A stretch of 64,000 nucleotides of DNA. It comes from Comamonas antarctica (GTDB lineage Bacteria > Pseudomonadota > Gammaproteobacteria > Burkholderiales > Burkholderiaceae_C). Location of the stretch: assembly GCF_013363755.1 (NCBI RefSeq), contig NZ_CP054840.1:1288501-1352500 (forward strand), written 5' to 3'. Positions 32,944 through 40,794 of the stretch are shown here, one piece after another. A program made the position numbers and the translations under genes. Position 1 is the stretch's first letter. The number at the start of each line of letters is the position of its first letter. Under the pieces are notes generated by a model. The model was not told where the DNA came from and did not search any database. It worked only from the letters and a program-made list of their open reading frames with translations.

Positions 32944-33390
32944 ATGACCCCGTTTTCTCTCGATTCCAGCATGACCTCCATGGGAGGTGTTTTCTACCCT
33001 ACGGGCCATGTGTTTGCCATGGTTCCCAGCGACGACGTGGCCCATGCCGCGGCCGACGCGCTGCATGCGCTGGGCTATGACGGCGCGGTGCGCCATGCCA
33101 CGCCCGAGGCGATCCTCGCCGACATCGTGCCGACGCTCGGGGTCGAGGAGAACGAGTTGCAGTCGGTCGGCCTCGAGGGCGAGATCGTGCAGCGCATCGG
33201 CGAGCTGGCGCAGCAGGGCCAGCATGGGCTGCTGGTGGCGCTGGGCCGCGACGATGCGCACGAGGTGGCCGATGTGCTCAACGCCTATGGCGCCACGGCG
33301 GCTTTCCACTACCGCGAACTGGTGATCGAGGAGTTGGTGCCCGATCAGGACGATGACTGGGACGAGGACCAGGATGACGACGAAGATTGA
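32944..33390 (+). CDS. Hypothetical protein with acidic tail
   Basis: 148 aa, soluble, no signal peptide. N-terminal part up to about residue 110 looks like a small alpha/beta domain (VFAMVPSDDVAHAAADALHALGYDG, HGLLVALGRDDAHEVADVLNAYGA); the end is a run of Asp/Glu (QDDDWDEDQDDDED). I do not recognise the family. GAGGAG is 6-11 bases before the ATG at 32944; another ATG at 32938 abuts it and is less likely. Confidence 0.7.
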   Translation: MTPFSLDSSMTSMGGVFYPTGHVFAMVPSDDVAHAAADALHALGYDGAVRHATPEAILADIVPTLGVEENELQSVGLEGEIVQRIGELAQQGQHGLLVALGRDDAHEVADVLNAYGATAAFHYRELVIEELVPDQDDDWDEDQDDDED

Positions 33391-33450
33391 TGCGGGCGCT
33401 GCGCAGCCTTCAAGCGCCTGCCGGCCAGACACGCGACAATCGGCGCCCAT

Positions 33451-34401
33451 ATGAAAACCATTTTGCCCCTGCAGCTGCTGGTCGGTCCAGCGAAGAACGA
33501 CCCCCGGCCCCTGATCCTCTACCATGGCCGCCGCTGCCCCGATGGCTTCGGCGCGGCGCTGGCCGCCTGGCTCTTCTATGAAGGAGAGGCCGAGTTCCGC
33601 GGCCTCGACCATGGCGAGATCAACACCGCCGACGACCTGGGCGATCTCGACGCCCGCGCGGTCTATGTGCTGGACTTCGCTTTCGGCCCCGAGCTGCTGG
33701 CCGAGATCGAAGCGCGCGTGGCCAAGCTGGTGCTGCTTGACCACCACAAGAGCGCCGCCGAGAAGCTGCATGGCTACGCCTGCCGCTGCGGCGTGGTGCA
33801 CTTCGACATGAACAAGTCGGGCGCGCGCCTGGCCTGGGAGTTCTTCCAGTTCGACAAACCGGTGCCGGCGCTGATCCGCTGCATCGAAGACCGCGACATC
33901 TGGACCTGGCAGTACCCCGAGAGCCCGGCGTTTCTCGCCGCACTCGACATGGAGCCGCGCAGCTTCGAGCGCTGGGCCGAGATCGCGGCGTTCACGCCCG
34001 AGCAGGAAGCGGCCTTCATGGCGCGCGGCGATGCGATGGACGAGAAGTACCAGAAGCTCTGCGCCGACATCGCCGAAGGCGCCCAGCCCGTGGTCTTCAA
34101 CGGCGTGGCCGGGCTGATGGTCAATGCGCCCGGCATGTTCCACAGCCAGGTCGGCGATCTGCTGGCCAAGCAAAGCGGCAGCTTTGCGCTGATGTGGCAT
34201 GCGAGCACCAGCGGCGTCAAGGTCGGCCTGCGCTCGCGTTCGGAATTCAACTGCATTCCCCTGGCCGAATCCATGGGCGGCGGCGGCCATGCGCAGGCTT
34301 GCGGCTTCAAGATGCCGATCGCGCGCCTGGGCGAGCTGCTCAGCGGGTCGTTCGTGGCGGAGCCGGCGCCGGTGCCGCTGCATCCGCAGGCGGCGCAGTA
34401 A
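33451..34401 (+). CDS. DHH/DHHA1 family phosphoesterase
   Basis: 316 aa. N-terminal YHGRRCPDGFGAALAAW carries the first metal Asp, VLLDHHKSA is the DHH motif, and the C-terminal GGGGHAQACGFKM is the DHHA1 substrate-binding signature. This is the NrnA/RecJ-like superfamily; related proteins degrade nanoRNA or cyclic dinucleotide products. Exact substrate unknown. Its 3' end overlaps the convergent pseudouridine synthase gene by 62 bases. Confidence 0.88.
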   Translation: MKTILPLQLLVGPAKNDPRPLILYHGRRCPDGFGAALAAWLFYEGEAEFRGLDHGEINTADDLGDLDARAVYVLDFAFGPELLAEIEARVAKLVLLDHHKSAAEKLHGYACRCGVVHFDMNKSGARLAWEFFQFDKPVPALIRCIEDRDIWTWQYPESPAFLAALDMEPRSFERWAEIAAFTPEQEAAFMARGDAMDEKYQKLCADIAEGAQPVVFNGVAGLMVNAPGMFHSQVGDLLAKQSGSFALMWHASTSGVKVGLRSRSEFNCIPLAESMGGGGHAQACGFKMPIARLGELLSGSFVAEPAPVPLHPQAAQ

Positions 34402-35161
34402 CCCATCCCGGCAGCGCCAACACGGCCTGCCAGTCGCGCACCTCGGCGACCTGCGCCGACAGCGCATGCCAATCCGCCTGCAAGTGCAGCATCTCCCCGC
34501 TGACCGGATGCGGCAGGCTCAGCGCCTGAGCATGCAGCCACAGCCGCTGCTGTCCCAGGCGCTCGGCCCACCAGCGGTTGAGCGGGCCCTTGCCATGCGT
34601 GGCATCGCCAATGATGGGATGGGCGACATGCTTCAGATGGCGCCGGATCTGGTGGCGCCGGCCGGTCAGCGGCATGGCTTCGACCAGTGACACGCGCGTG
34701 CCCGCATGGCGCGGGTCATAGGCTTCGGGCCAGTCCAGCCGCGCCAGGCAGCGCAGTAGGGTCTGCGCGGATTGCACCGGCGCGTCCTCGGGCGCGTCGT
34801 CGGGCTTGAGCGCGTGGTCCACATGGAGTTCGGCGGGCAGCCAGCCGCGCACCAGCGCCAGATAGCGCTTGCGCGTCTGCTGGGTGGCAAATGCGTGGGT
34901 CAGCGCGCGCGCGGCATCGGCATGCAGCGCCATGACCAGCACGCCGCAGGTGCCCTTGTCGAGCCGGTGCACGGGAAACACGCGCTGGCCGATCTGGTCG
35001 CGCAGCGTCTGCATGACAAAGCGGGTCTCATGCGCATCGAGGCCGGTGCGGTGCACCAGCCAGCCTGCGGGCTTGTAGACCGCGATCAGGTGCGCGTCGC
35101 GCCAGAGCACCTGCAGCGCGGGCGCGGCTGCAGCCAAGGGATCGTGCAGGGCGGGGGTCAT
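34340..35161 (-). CDS. truC: RluA-family tRNA pseudouridine synthase (TruC-like)
   Basis: 273 aa. Catalytic Asp in FPVHRLDKGTCGVLVMAL, followed by RKRYLALVRGW, TGRRHQIRRHLKHVAHPIIGDATHG and the HAQALSLPHP motif. Order and length fit TruC, which modifies U65 of tRNA, rather than the longer S4-containing RluC/RluD. ATG at 35161. Confidence 0.85.
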   Translation of the reverse strand: MTPALHDPLAAAAPALQVLWRDAHLIAVYKPAGWLVHRTGLDAHETRFVMQTLRDQIGQRVFPVHRLDKGTCGVLVMALHADAARALTHAFATQQTRKRYLALVRGWLPAELHVDHALKPDDAPEDAPVQSAQTLLRCLARLDWPEAYDPRHAGTRVSLVEAMPLTGRRHQIRRHLKHVAHPIIGDATHGKGPLNRWWAERLGQQRLWLHAQALSLPHPVSGEMLHLQADWHALSAQVAEVRDWQAVLALPGWVTAPPADAAAPAPAPPRTTR

Positions 35162-35189
35162 CGGAAAAAAGCGCGCGGGTTTTCGCGGC

Positions 35190-36443
35190 TCAGGCCTTGT
35201 CGGCCGGCGCGGCATCCTCGAGCCTGTCGACCTCGCGCAGGGGTTTGAACCAGGCCATCCAGCCGCCGACCACGGCCAGCGTGCACAGGCTGCCGGCAAT
35301 GGCCGCGGGCACGGCGCCCAGCAGCGCCGCGCTGCTGCCCGCCCGGAACTCGCCGAGTTCATTGGAAGAACCGATGAACAGCATGTTGACGGCATTGACG
35401 CGGCCGCGCATGTGGTCGGGCGTCGAGAACTGCACCAGCGCCGAGCGGATGTAGACGCTGACCATGTCGGCCGCGCCGGCGAGCATCAGCGCCGCCGCCG
35501 ACAGCCAGAACCAGGTCGAGAGCGCGAACACCAGGTTGGCCAGGCCGAACACCGCGACCGCGGCAAACATCACGCGGCCGACGTGGCGGCGCACCGGGCG
35601 CGCGCTGAGCCACAGCCCCGTGGCCACTTCGCCAATGGCCATCGAACTGCGCAGCATGCCCAGTCCCTCGGGCCCGACCTTGAGCACTTCATGCGCGTAG
35701 ATCGGCAGCAGCGCGATCACGCCGCCCAGCAGCACCGCAAACAGGTCGAGCGAAATCGTGCCCAGGACGATGGGCCGGCCGCGGATGAACTGGATGCCGT
35801 CGCCGAAACGCTGCCACATGCGTCCGACCACGGCGGCGCGCGGCGCGGCATGCAGCACCGGCACGCGCGCCAGCATCAGCACCGCCAGCACCAGCGCCAC
35901 CATGGCGCAGCCATAGGTCAGCATGCCGCCGCCCAGCGCATAGAGCACGCCGCCCAGCACCGGGGCGGCAATCGCGGCGGTGCGCATCAGCATGCTGTTG
36001 GTGGCCAGCGCCTGCGCCAGGTATTCGCGCGCGACGATCTGCGGCAGCAGGCTTTGCATCGCCGGTCCGGTGAAGGCGCGGCTGCAGCCGAACAGCACCA
36101 GCACCGCATAGATCCAGTAGACCTGCGTGGTGTGCTGCGCCGAAAGCCAGAACAGCAGCCCGGCGCACAGCGCCGCCACCGACCAGCTCGCACCCAGGAT
36201 GCGCTTGCGGCTCATGCGGTCGCTCAGGTCGCCGGCAGGAATCAGCAGCAGCAGCATCGGCAGGAACTGCGCCAGCCCGACATAGGCCAGCGACAGCGGG
36301 TCGCGCGTCAGGTCGTAGACCTGCCAGGCCACGACCACGGCTTGCATCTGCTGGGCAAACACGCCCAGCAGCCTGGCGGTGAGAAAGGAAGCGAAACCGG
36401 GCTGGCGCAGCGCGCCGGATGCAGGAAAGGAGGGGAAAGCCAA
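35190..36443 (-). CDS. MFS transporter (enterobactin-exporter-like subfamily)
   Basis: 417 aa with 12 predicted membrane helices. FASFLTARLLGVFAQQMQAVVVAWQVYDLT and the loop GDLSDRMSRKRIL after helix 2 match MFS_3/EntS-type exporters. Substrate unknown. The start is uncertain: the TTG at 36443 gives the expected length, but no strong ribosome site is visible, and upstream in-frame ATGs would add an unusual Cys/Arg-rich extension. Confidence 0.82.
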   Translation of the reverse strand: MAFPSFPASGALRQPGFASFLTARLLGVFAQQMQAVVVAWQVYDLTRDPLSLAYVGLAQFLPMLLLLIPAGDLSDRMSRKRILGASWSVAALCAGLLFWLSAQHTTQVYWIYAVLVLFGCSRAFTGPAMQSLLPQIVAREYLAQALATNSMLMRTAAIAAPVLGGVLYALGGGMLTYGCAMVALVLAVLMLARVPVLHAAPRAAVVGRMWQRFGDGIQFIRGRPIVLGTISLDLFAVLLGGVIALLPIYAHEVLKVGPEGLGMLRSSMAIGEVATGLWLSARPVRRHVGRVMFAAVAVFGLANLVFALSTWFWLSAAALMLAGAADMVSVYIRSALVQFSTPDHMRGRVNAVNMLFIGSSNELGEFRAGSSAALLGAVPAAIAGSLCTLAVVGGWMAWFKPLREVDRLEDAAPADKA

Positions 36444-36665
36444 AGCACGGACCTGTCTGAATGGGCGCGGGCCATTCGAGGGCGGCCCGGCGCGCGTCGA
36501 TTGTGCGCCAAACCCGCGCCGCCTGCTTGCGGCGCAGTGCGTGGATGCGACTGAACCGACTGGTGAACGGCACGTATTCCCACATTTTGAGCTTTGTTTT
36601 GCATCCAACAATGGCTCCAAAGCCTGCCTGATAAATGGCTCCCCCAACCGGAAAAGGACCCGCCC

Positions 36666-37004
36666 ATGTCATTGCTACACACCAGTTCTCTCCTGGGACG
36701 CGAAGCCATCATCGACTTCCCAGACAGCCGGGCGGAAGTGCACTACTCACCCCAGGGTGTGCTGTTCTGGAAGGTGACGGATTGCAAGGGCAGCACTTCG
36801 GAAGGCCGCGAGCGCCTGAGCTATCTGCAGCTCAGCGACACCCTGCATTTCCTCAACTGGATAGAGAAAAGCGGCTTCACCGTGAGCCAGGTGGTCGATA
36901 CCGCGCAGGGTACGGTCAAGGCCTTCTGGTCCTATACCGATGAGCGCACCGAAGGCGGCCAGCGCGCCTCGATGTTCGTCGACGGGCGCTTTCGTTTCCG
37001 CTGA
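36666..37004 (+). CDS. Small MoaF-like (calycin) domain protein
   Basis: 112 aa, no signal peptide. Alternating strands, with HFLNWIEKSGFTVSQVVDTAQGTV resembling the MoaF/lipocalin-like pattern 'F-x-W-x-E-x2-G ... V-x-D'. A ligand-binding calycin role is possible; function unknown. CATGTC start follows a weak AAAAGGACC ribosome site. Confidence 0.6.
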   Translation: MSLLHTSSLLGREAIIDFPDSRAEVHYSPQGVLFWKVTDCKGSTSEGRERLSYLQLSDTLHFLNWIEKSGFTVSQVVDTAQGTVKAFWSYTDERTEGGQRASMFVDGRFRFR

Positions 37005-37012
37005 ACGGCAAG

Positions 37013-37037
37013 CCATGCAGCCGCGCCGGCTGCATGG
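37013..37037. terminator. Hairpin between convergent genes
   Basis: Perfect 10-bp stem CCATGCAGCC / GGCTGCATGG around GCGCC, placed between the two convergent stops. No long T-run on either side, so possibly a weak bidirectional terminator. Confidence 0.5.
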
Positions 37038-37051
37038 TGTCTAGCGCTGCG

Positions 37052-37867
37052 TCAGCGCACCAGTTTCGATTCCACCGTCATGTCCAGCACATAGACATAG
37101 GCAGATGCATCGGCCGGGACGTCCCTGGCTTTGTAGCGCTGGATGCGCAGCACATTGCGCACCCCGGGCTGGTGCGTATAGCCCTGGATGTCCCCATACC
37201 AGTTCTCCCACGCGCCGACGCGCGTCTTCAGGCCGTTGGCGTCGTACTCGACGCTGCGCACCTGCAGGCATTGGTACTGCGGGATCAACGGATGGGAGCA
37301 GGACACGCGCTCCGGCGCGACCTCGATGAACATGCGCTCGCCCGCGCTGCCGTAGCGCGTGGCATCGGTGGGCGTGCCGTCGAGCAGCCATTGCCCGCCA
37401 TCGGCAAACGTCAGCGTCAGCACGGGCGTTCCCGCCGTGCCACTGGCAGGCGGCACGATGCTCCACCCGCTGGCCTGCGGCAGCCGCTGGCCGACCTTTT
37501 GCTCCAGCGCCATGGCCGCGGCATCGGGGCAGGCCATCAGGGTGCCGCGCACCGGGCCGACCTGCAGCGCGCTGCCCTGCAGCCGGTAGCTCGCCGACAG
37601 CGAATTGCACAGCCGGGCCACGGCTACGCGTTCGCTATCGAAATCGAGCTGCAAGGCGCGTGGTGCGAGCGAGGAACCCGCGGCGGCAGGCACCGCCGGC
37701 AGGATCCATCCGGGCTGCGAACGGCCCTGGGCGTCGCGGGCTTCGCGCAGTTGCCAGTGGTAGCCGACGAGGGTTGCTGTGTCTGCGCCGGCATTGCGCG
37801 CCGGCACCTGCGACGCGGCGCAGGCCGCCAGGCCTGCCGACAGCGCGAAGCTCCAGAAAATTCGCAT
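37052..37867 (-). CDS. META and DUF4377 domain lipoprotein (HslJ-like)
   Basis: 271 aa. Lipobox LSAGLAAC. Residues 35-145 form a META (HslJ-like) domain (GYHWQLREARD, RLCNSLSASYRLQGSALQVGPVRGTLMACPD), and the C-terminal part is DUF4377-like (RVSCSHPLIPQYQCLQVR, with paired Cys). Likely an envelope stress lipoprotein. Confidence 0.82.
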   Translation of the reverse strand: MRIFWSFALSAGLAACAASQVPARNAGADTATLVGYHWQLREARDAQGRSQPGWILPAVPAAAGSSLAPRALQLDFDSERVAVARLCNSLSASYRLQGSALQVGPVRGTLMACPDAAAMALEQKVGQRLPQASGWSIVPPASGTAGTPVLTLTFADGGQWLLDGTPTDATRYGSAGERMFIEVAPERVSCSHPLIPQYQCLQVRSVEYDANGLKTRVGAWENWYGDIQGYTHQPGVRNVLRIQRYKARDVPADASAYVYVLDMTVESKLVR

Positions 37868-38130
37868 GGGGTACTCCTCTCATGAGCTGCCGCAGAACCT
37901 GCGCGCAGCAACATCTGTAACAGAAGCAGGATGCCGCCAGTGTCACCGGACGTGCGTAGTTGCGCAAGGCAGTTGTCTGTGGGACAAGTGCCCGTTGGCA
38001 TGCGACGTTCGTGGCTTGCGCAGCCCGTAGGCCAAACGCGCGTGATGCCATGGCGCGGGCAAGGCGCGGCGCACTGTGCTATAAAATTTGACGGTACTTT
38101 TGCAGATGTTTGCAGAACAAGGAGCGCTTG

Positions 38131-38700
38131 GTGGTGAAGCTTACATGGATGGACGGATGGCGGCGCAGCCTCTGGCCGGTGGCATGGCTTGTGCTGGCCG
38201 GGACGCTGGGGGCCTGCACGAGCGAACCCATGAAGCGTATCCGCTCGCAGGAGGATTTTTCCTCGACGGCCACCTATTCGCGGCTGTTCGACGCGACGCC
38301 CGCACAGACCTGCGAAGCGGCGCGCCGGGCGCTGTTGAGCCAGGGCTACATGATCAACAACGCGCGCGCCGATCTGGTCGAAGGGCAAAAGAGTTTCCAG
38401 CCCGAGCCCGAGGTGCATCTGCAGATGCTGATCCGCGTGGTGTGCGTGCCCGAAACCGCCGACCACAACGTCAGCCTGGGGTTCGTGACCGCGCTGCAGG
38501 ACCGTTACGCGCTGAAGAAGAGCGCCAACTCCGCAAGCCTGGGCGTGGGCGCGCTGGGGTCGGTGTCGCTGCCGTTTGCCGCCACCAACGATTCGATGGT
38601 CAAGGTCGGCAGCGAGACCATCGCGGTCGATGCGTTCTACGAGAACTTCTTCGATCTGGTCAAGCGCTTCCTGCAGTCCGAAGCGCTGCCCGACGAATGA
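38131..38700 (+). CDS. DUF2242 family lipoprotein
   Basis: 189 aa. Lipobox LAGTLGAC. The body (FDATPAQTCEAARRALLSQGYMINNARADLVEGQKSFQPE) is the DUF2242 signature. The GTG at 38131 is chosen because AAGGAG lies 6 bases upstream; a second GTG follows directly. Function unknown; outer membrane lipoprotein by its sorting residues (C-T-S). Confidence 0.82.
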   Translation: MVKLTWMDGWRRSLWPVAWLVLAGTLGACTSEPMKRIRSQEDFSSTATYSRLFDATPAQTCEAARRALLSQGYMINNARADLVEGQKSFQPEPEVHLQMLIRVVCVPETADHNVSLGFVTALQDRYALKKSANSASLGVGALGSVSLPFAATNDSMVKVGSETIAVDAFYENFFDLVKRFLQSEALPDE

Positions 38701-38715
38701 CGCTGGCGCGCGCTG

Positions 38716-39591
38716 TCAGTCGATGAACAGCGCCGGATCCACCATGGTCTGGTTGAGCATCACGCCCCAGTGCAGATGCGGGCCCGTGACCCGGCCCGTG
38801 GCGCCCACCGCCGCAAACGCCTGTCCGGTGCGCAGCATGTCGCCAGGCTTGGCATCGACGCGGCTCAGGTGGCAGTACATGCTCAGCAGGCCCGCGCCAT
38901 GGTCGAGCCAGACCGTGCCGCCATTGAAGAAATAGTCGCCGACATCGACCACCTTGCCCGGCAACGGCGCCACCACCGGCGTGCCCGTGGCCGCCGCGAT
39001 GTCCATGCCGCTGTGCGGATTGCGCGGCTGGCCGTTGAACACGCGGCGCAGGCCGAACGAACTCGAACGCCGGCCCGGCACGGGCACCTGCATGCGCAGC
39101 TCCTGGCTCTGCGGCGCGGTGAACAGCGCCATGACCTGCTGCTGGTGCGCGCGTTCACGTTCGTGGCGCGCGAGGTCTTCGGGGGCGAGGTCCACGGTCT
39201 TGGGCGCGACCTTGAGCTGCTGCTGCTGGTAGCGCTTGTCGCGCACCCGGTACTCCAGCTTCTGCGGACCTTCGCCTGCGTCCGCCTGCACATGATGCAG
39301 GCCGGGCGCCGCCGACAAGGGAATGCCGACGATCGCCGTCCATTCGATCGGGTCGCCCACGACCATGACCGGCAGCCCGCCGGCCGTGACCTTGGGGCGC
39401 TGCGCTGCAGGGCCCAGCGACAGCCGCGCAATGCCGCCGGGCACGCGCGACTCGTTGGGCCAGACCTCGAAGGCAGGTGCGCGCGCGGCCAGCGCAGCCA
39501 GCGGCAGCGGCGCGCCGAGGGCGCACAGGGCTTGCAGCGCCGATCGGCGCGAAAGACGGGAGAAAGTCGGGGGCAGGGCGGTCGAATGCAT
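38716..39591 (-). CDS. M23 family peptidoglycan metallopeptidase
   Basis: 291 aa. Signal region with SRRSALQALCALGAPLPLAALAARA, which looks Tat-like (twin Arg). The C-terminal LytM domain has both zinc motifs: NPHSGMDIAA (H-x3-D) and GPHLHWGV (H-x-H). Both are complete, so an active endopeptidase rather than an EnvC-type activator. Convergent with the DUF2242 gene. Confidence 0.92.
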   Translation of the reverse strand: MHSTALPPTFSRLSRRSALQALCALGAPLPLAALAARAPAFEVWPNESRVPGGIARLSLGPAAQRPKVTAGGLPVMVVGDPIEWTAIVGIPLSAAPGLHHVQADAGEGPQKLEYRVRDKRYQQQQLKVAPKTVDLAPEDLARHERERAHQQQVMALFTAPQSQELRMQVPVPGRRSSSFGLRRVFNGQPRNPHSGMDIAAATGTPVVAPLPGKVVDVGDYFFNGGTVWLDHGAGLLSMYCHLSRVDAKPGDMLRTGQAFAAVGATGRVTGPHLHWGVMLNQTMVDPALFID

Positions 39592-39633
39592 GGCCCGATT
39601 GTGCCGCGCCGCGGCGCGGCCGCCGCGTAGGTC

Positions 39634-40569
39634 TCAGCCGGGTGCGCGGTAGACCAGCACCTTGAGCGAGCGCTCGGGCGAGACATCGGCAAACACCGCC
39701 GGGTTGGCCACGCGCTCGACGAATTCGAGCTCCGGCGCCAGTGCGCGCATCTGGTCCTGCAGGAAGTCCTGCCCCAGCTCGGGCGCATTGAGGCACAGCA
39801 GCGCATGTCCGCCCGGGCGCAGCAGGTCGGGCAGGCGGCGCATCAGCTTGGCGTAGTCCTTGGTGGCGACGAAGCTGCCCTTCTGGTAGCTCGGCGGGTC
39901 GACGATGATCAGGTGGTAGGGGCCGCCGCGCGTGATCTTGCCCCAGGTGCTGAAGATGTCGTGGGCGAGAAAGCTTGCGCCCTCGTTGATCTCATTGAGC
40001 TGGTGGTTCTGCTGGCCGATGGCCAGCGCGCCCTGGCTCATGTCGAGGTTGAGCACCTGCTTCGCGCCCGCCTGGCGCGCAACGACGGAAAACGCGCAGG
40101 TGTAGGCAAACAGGTTCAGCACCTTGAGCCCGGGGCGCTCCCGTTCGGGATGCGCTGCGACATGCGCGCGCACCCAGCGCCGGCCCTCGGCCATGTCGAG
40201 AAACAGGCCATGGTTCTGGCCCTTGAGCACATGCACGCGATAGCGCGTGCCGTTCTCGTTCACCACATGCGGCTCGGGCACGCTGCCGGCCATGAGCCGG
40301 GTTTCGCTGCGGCCTTCATGCCGGCACTGGAACACCCAGTTCAGCGGCTGGCCCGGCGCGACCTGCTGCCAGCGCTGCGCCAGTGCCGCGCCAATGGACG
40401 CGAGGTCGGCCTCCTCGACCGGCTGGAAGCTGGTCAGCAGCAGCACCGGAGGATAGGCATCGAGCACCCAGTGCTCGCAGCCCGGGTGCAGGCCGCCGCG
40501 GCCATGGAAGATGCGCCGGGCATCGGTGGAGGGCTCCATCGTGGCGATGGCGTCGAGCAAGGCTTGCAT
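39634..40569 (-). CDS. Class I SAM-dependent methyltransferase (RlmI/RlmK-like)
   Basis: 311 aa. SAM-binding VLNLFAYTCAFSVVARQAGA with LNLDMSQGAL, then catalytic DPPSYQKGSFVATKDY, are typical of the RlmI/RlmK rRNA cytosine/guanine methyltransferase Rossmann domain. There is no N-terminal PUA domain as in RlmI, so substrate assignment is open. HGRGG near residue 23 is also typical of the shorter family. Confidence 0.85.
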   Translation of the reverse strand: MQALLDAIATMEPSTDARRIFHGRGGLHPGCEHWVLDAYPPVLLLTSFQPVEEADLASIGAALAQRWQQVAPGQPLNWVFQCRHEGRSETRLMAGSVPEPHVVNENGTRYRVHVLKGQNHGLFLDMAEGRRWVRAHVAAHPERERPGLKVLNLFAYTCAFSVVARQAGAKQVLNLDMSQGALAIGQQNHQLNEINEGASFLAHDIFSTWGKITRGGPYHLIIVDPPSYQKGSFVATKDYAKLMRRLPDLLRPGGHALLCLNAPELGQDFLQDQMRALAPELEFVERVANPAVFADVSPERSLKVLVYRAPG

Positions 40570-40593
40570 GGTGCTTTGAATTCCAAAAGAGAT

Positions 40594-40620
40594 GAAAAAA
40601 GGCTGCCAGGGGCAGCCTTT
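40594..40620 (-). terminator. Rho-independent terminator downstream of glnS
   Basis: Stem AAAGGCTGCC / GGCAGCCTTT with 3-base loop. Read on the minus strand the stem ends in a run of six T. About 175 bases after the glnS stop; it also blocks read-through into the methyltransferase gene. Confidence 0.85.
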
Positions 40621-40718
40621 CTATGGGTGAGCGCAGGTCCCGGGTGCACGCGCACGCAAGGCCCCCGCGTCCGTTGACCCTGGGTCGATGCCCTGGTGAC
40701 ACCGCGCCGGTTGCAAAC

Positions 40719-40745
40719 CCGCTCGCCCTGAGCCTGTCGAAGGGT
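40719..40745. repeat. Short REP-like extragenic palindrome
   Basis: CGCTCGCCCTGAGCCTGTCG then AAGGGT. The core CCCTGAGCCTGTCGAAGGG is an imperfect palindrome that I know as a very common dispersed intergenic repeat in Proteobacteria, including Comamonadaceae and Xanthomonadaceae. Sits between glnS and its terminator. Confidence 0.7.
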
Positions 40746-40794
40746 GTCGCGGCTCAAACGCAGCGCGCCAGCATGTCCGTCCACCAAGCAGGGC

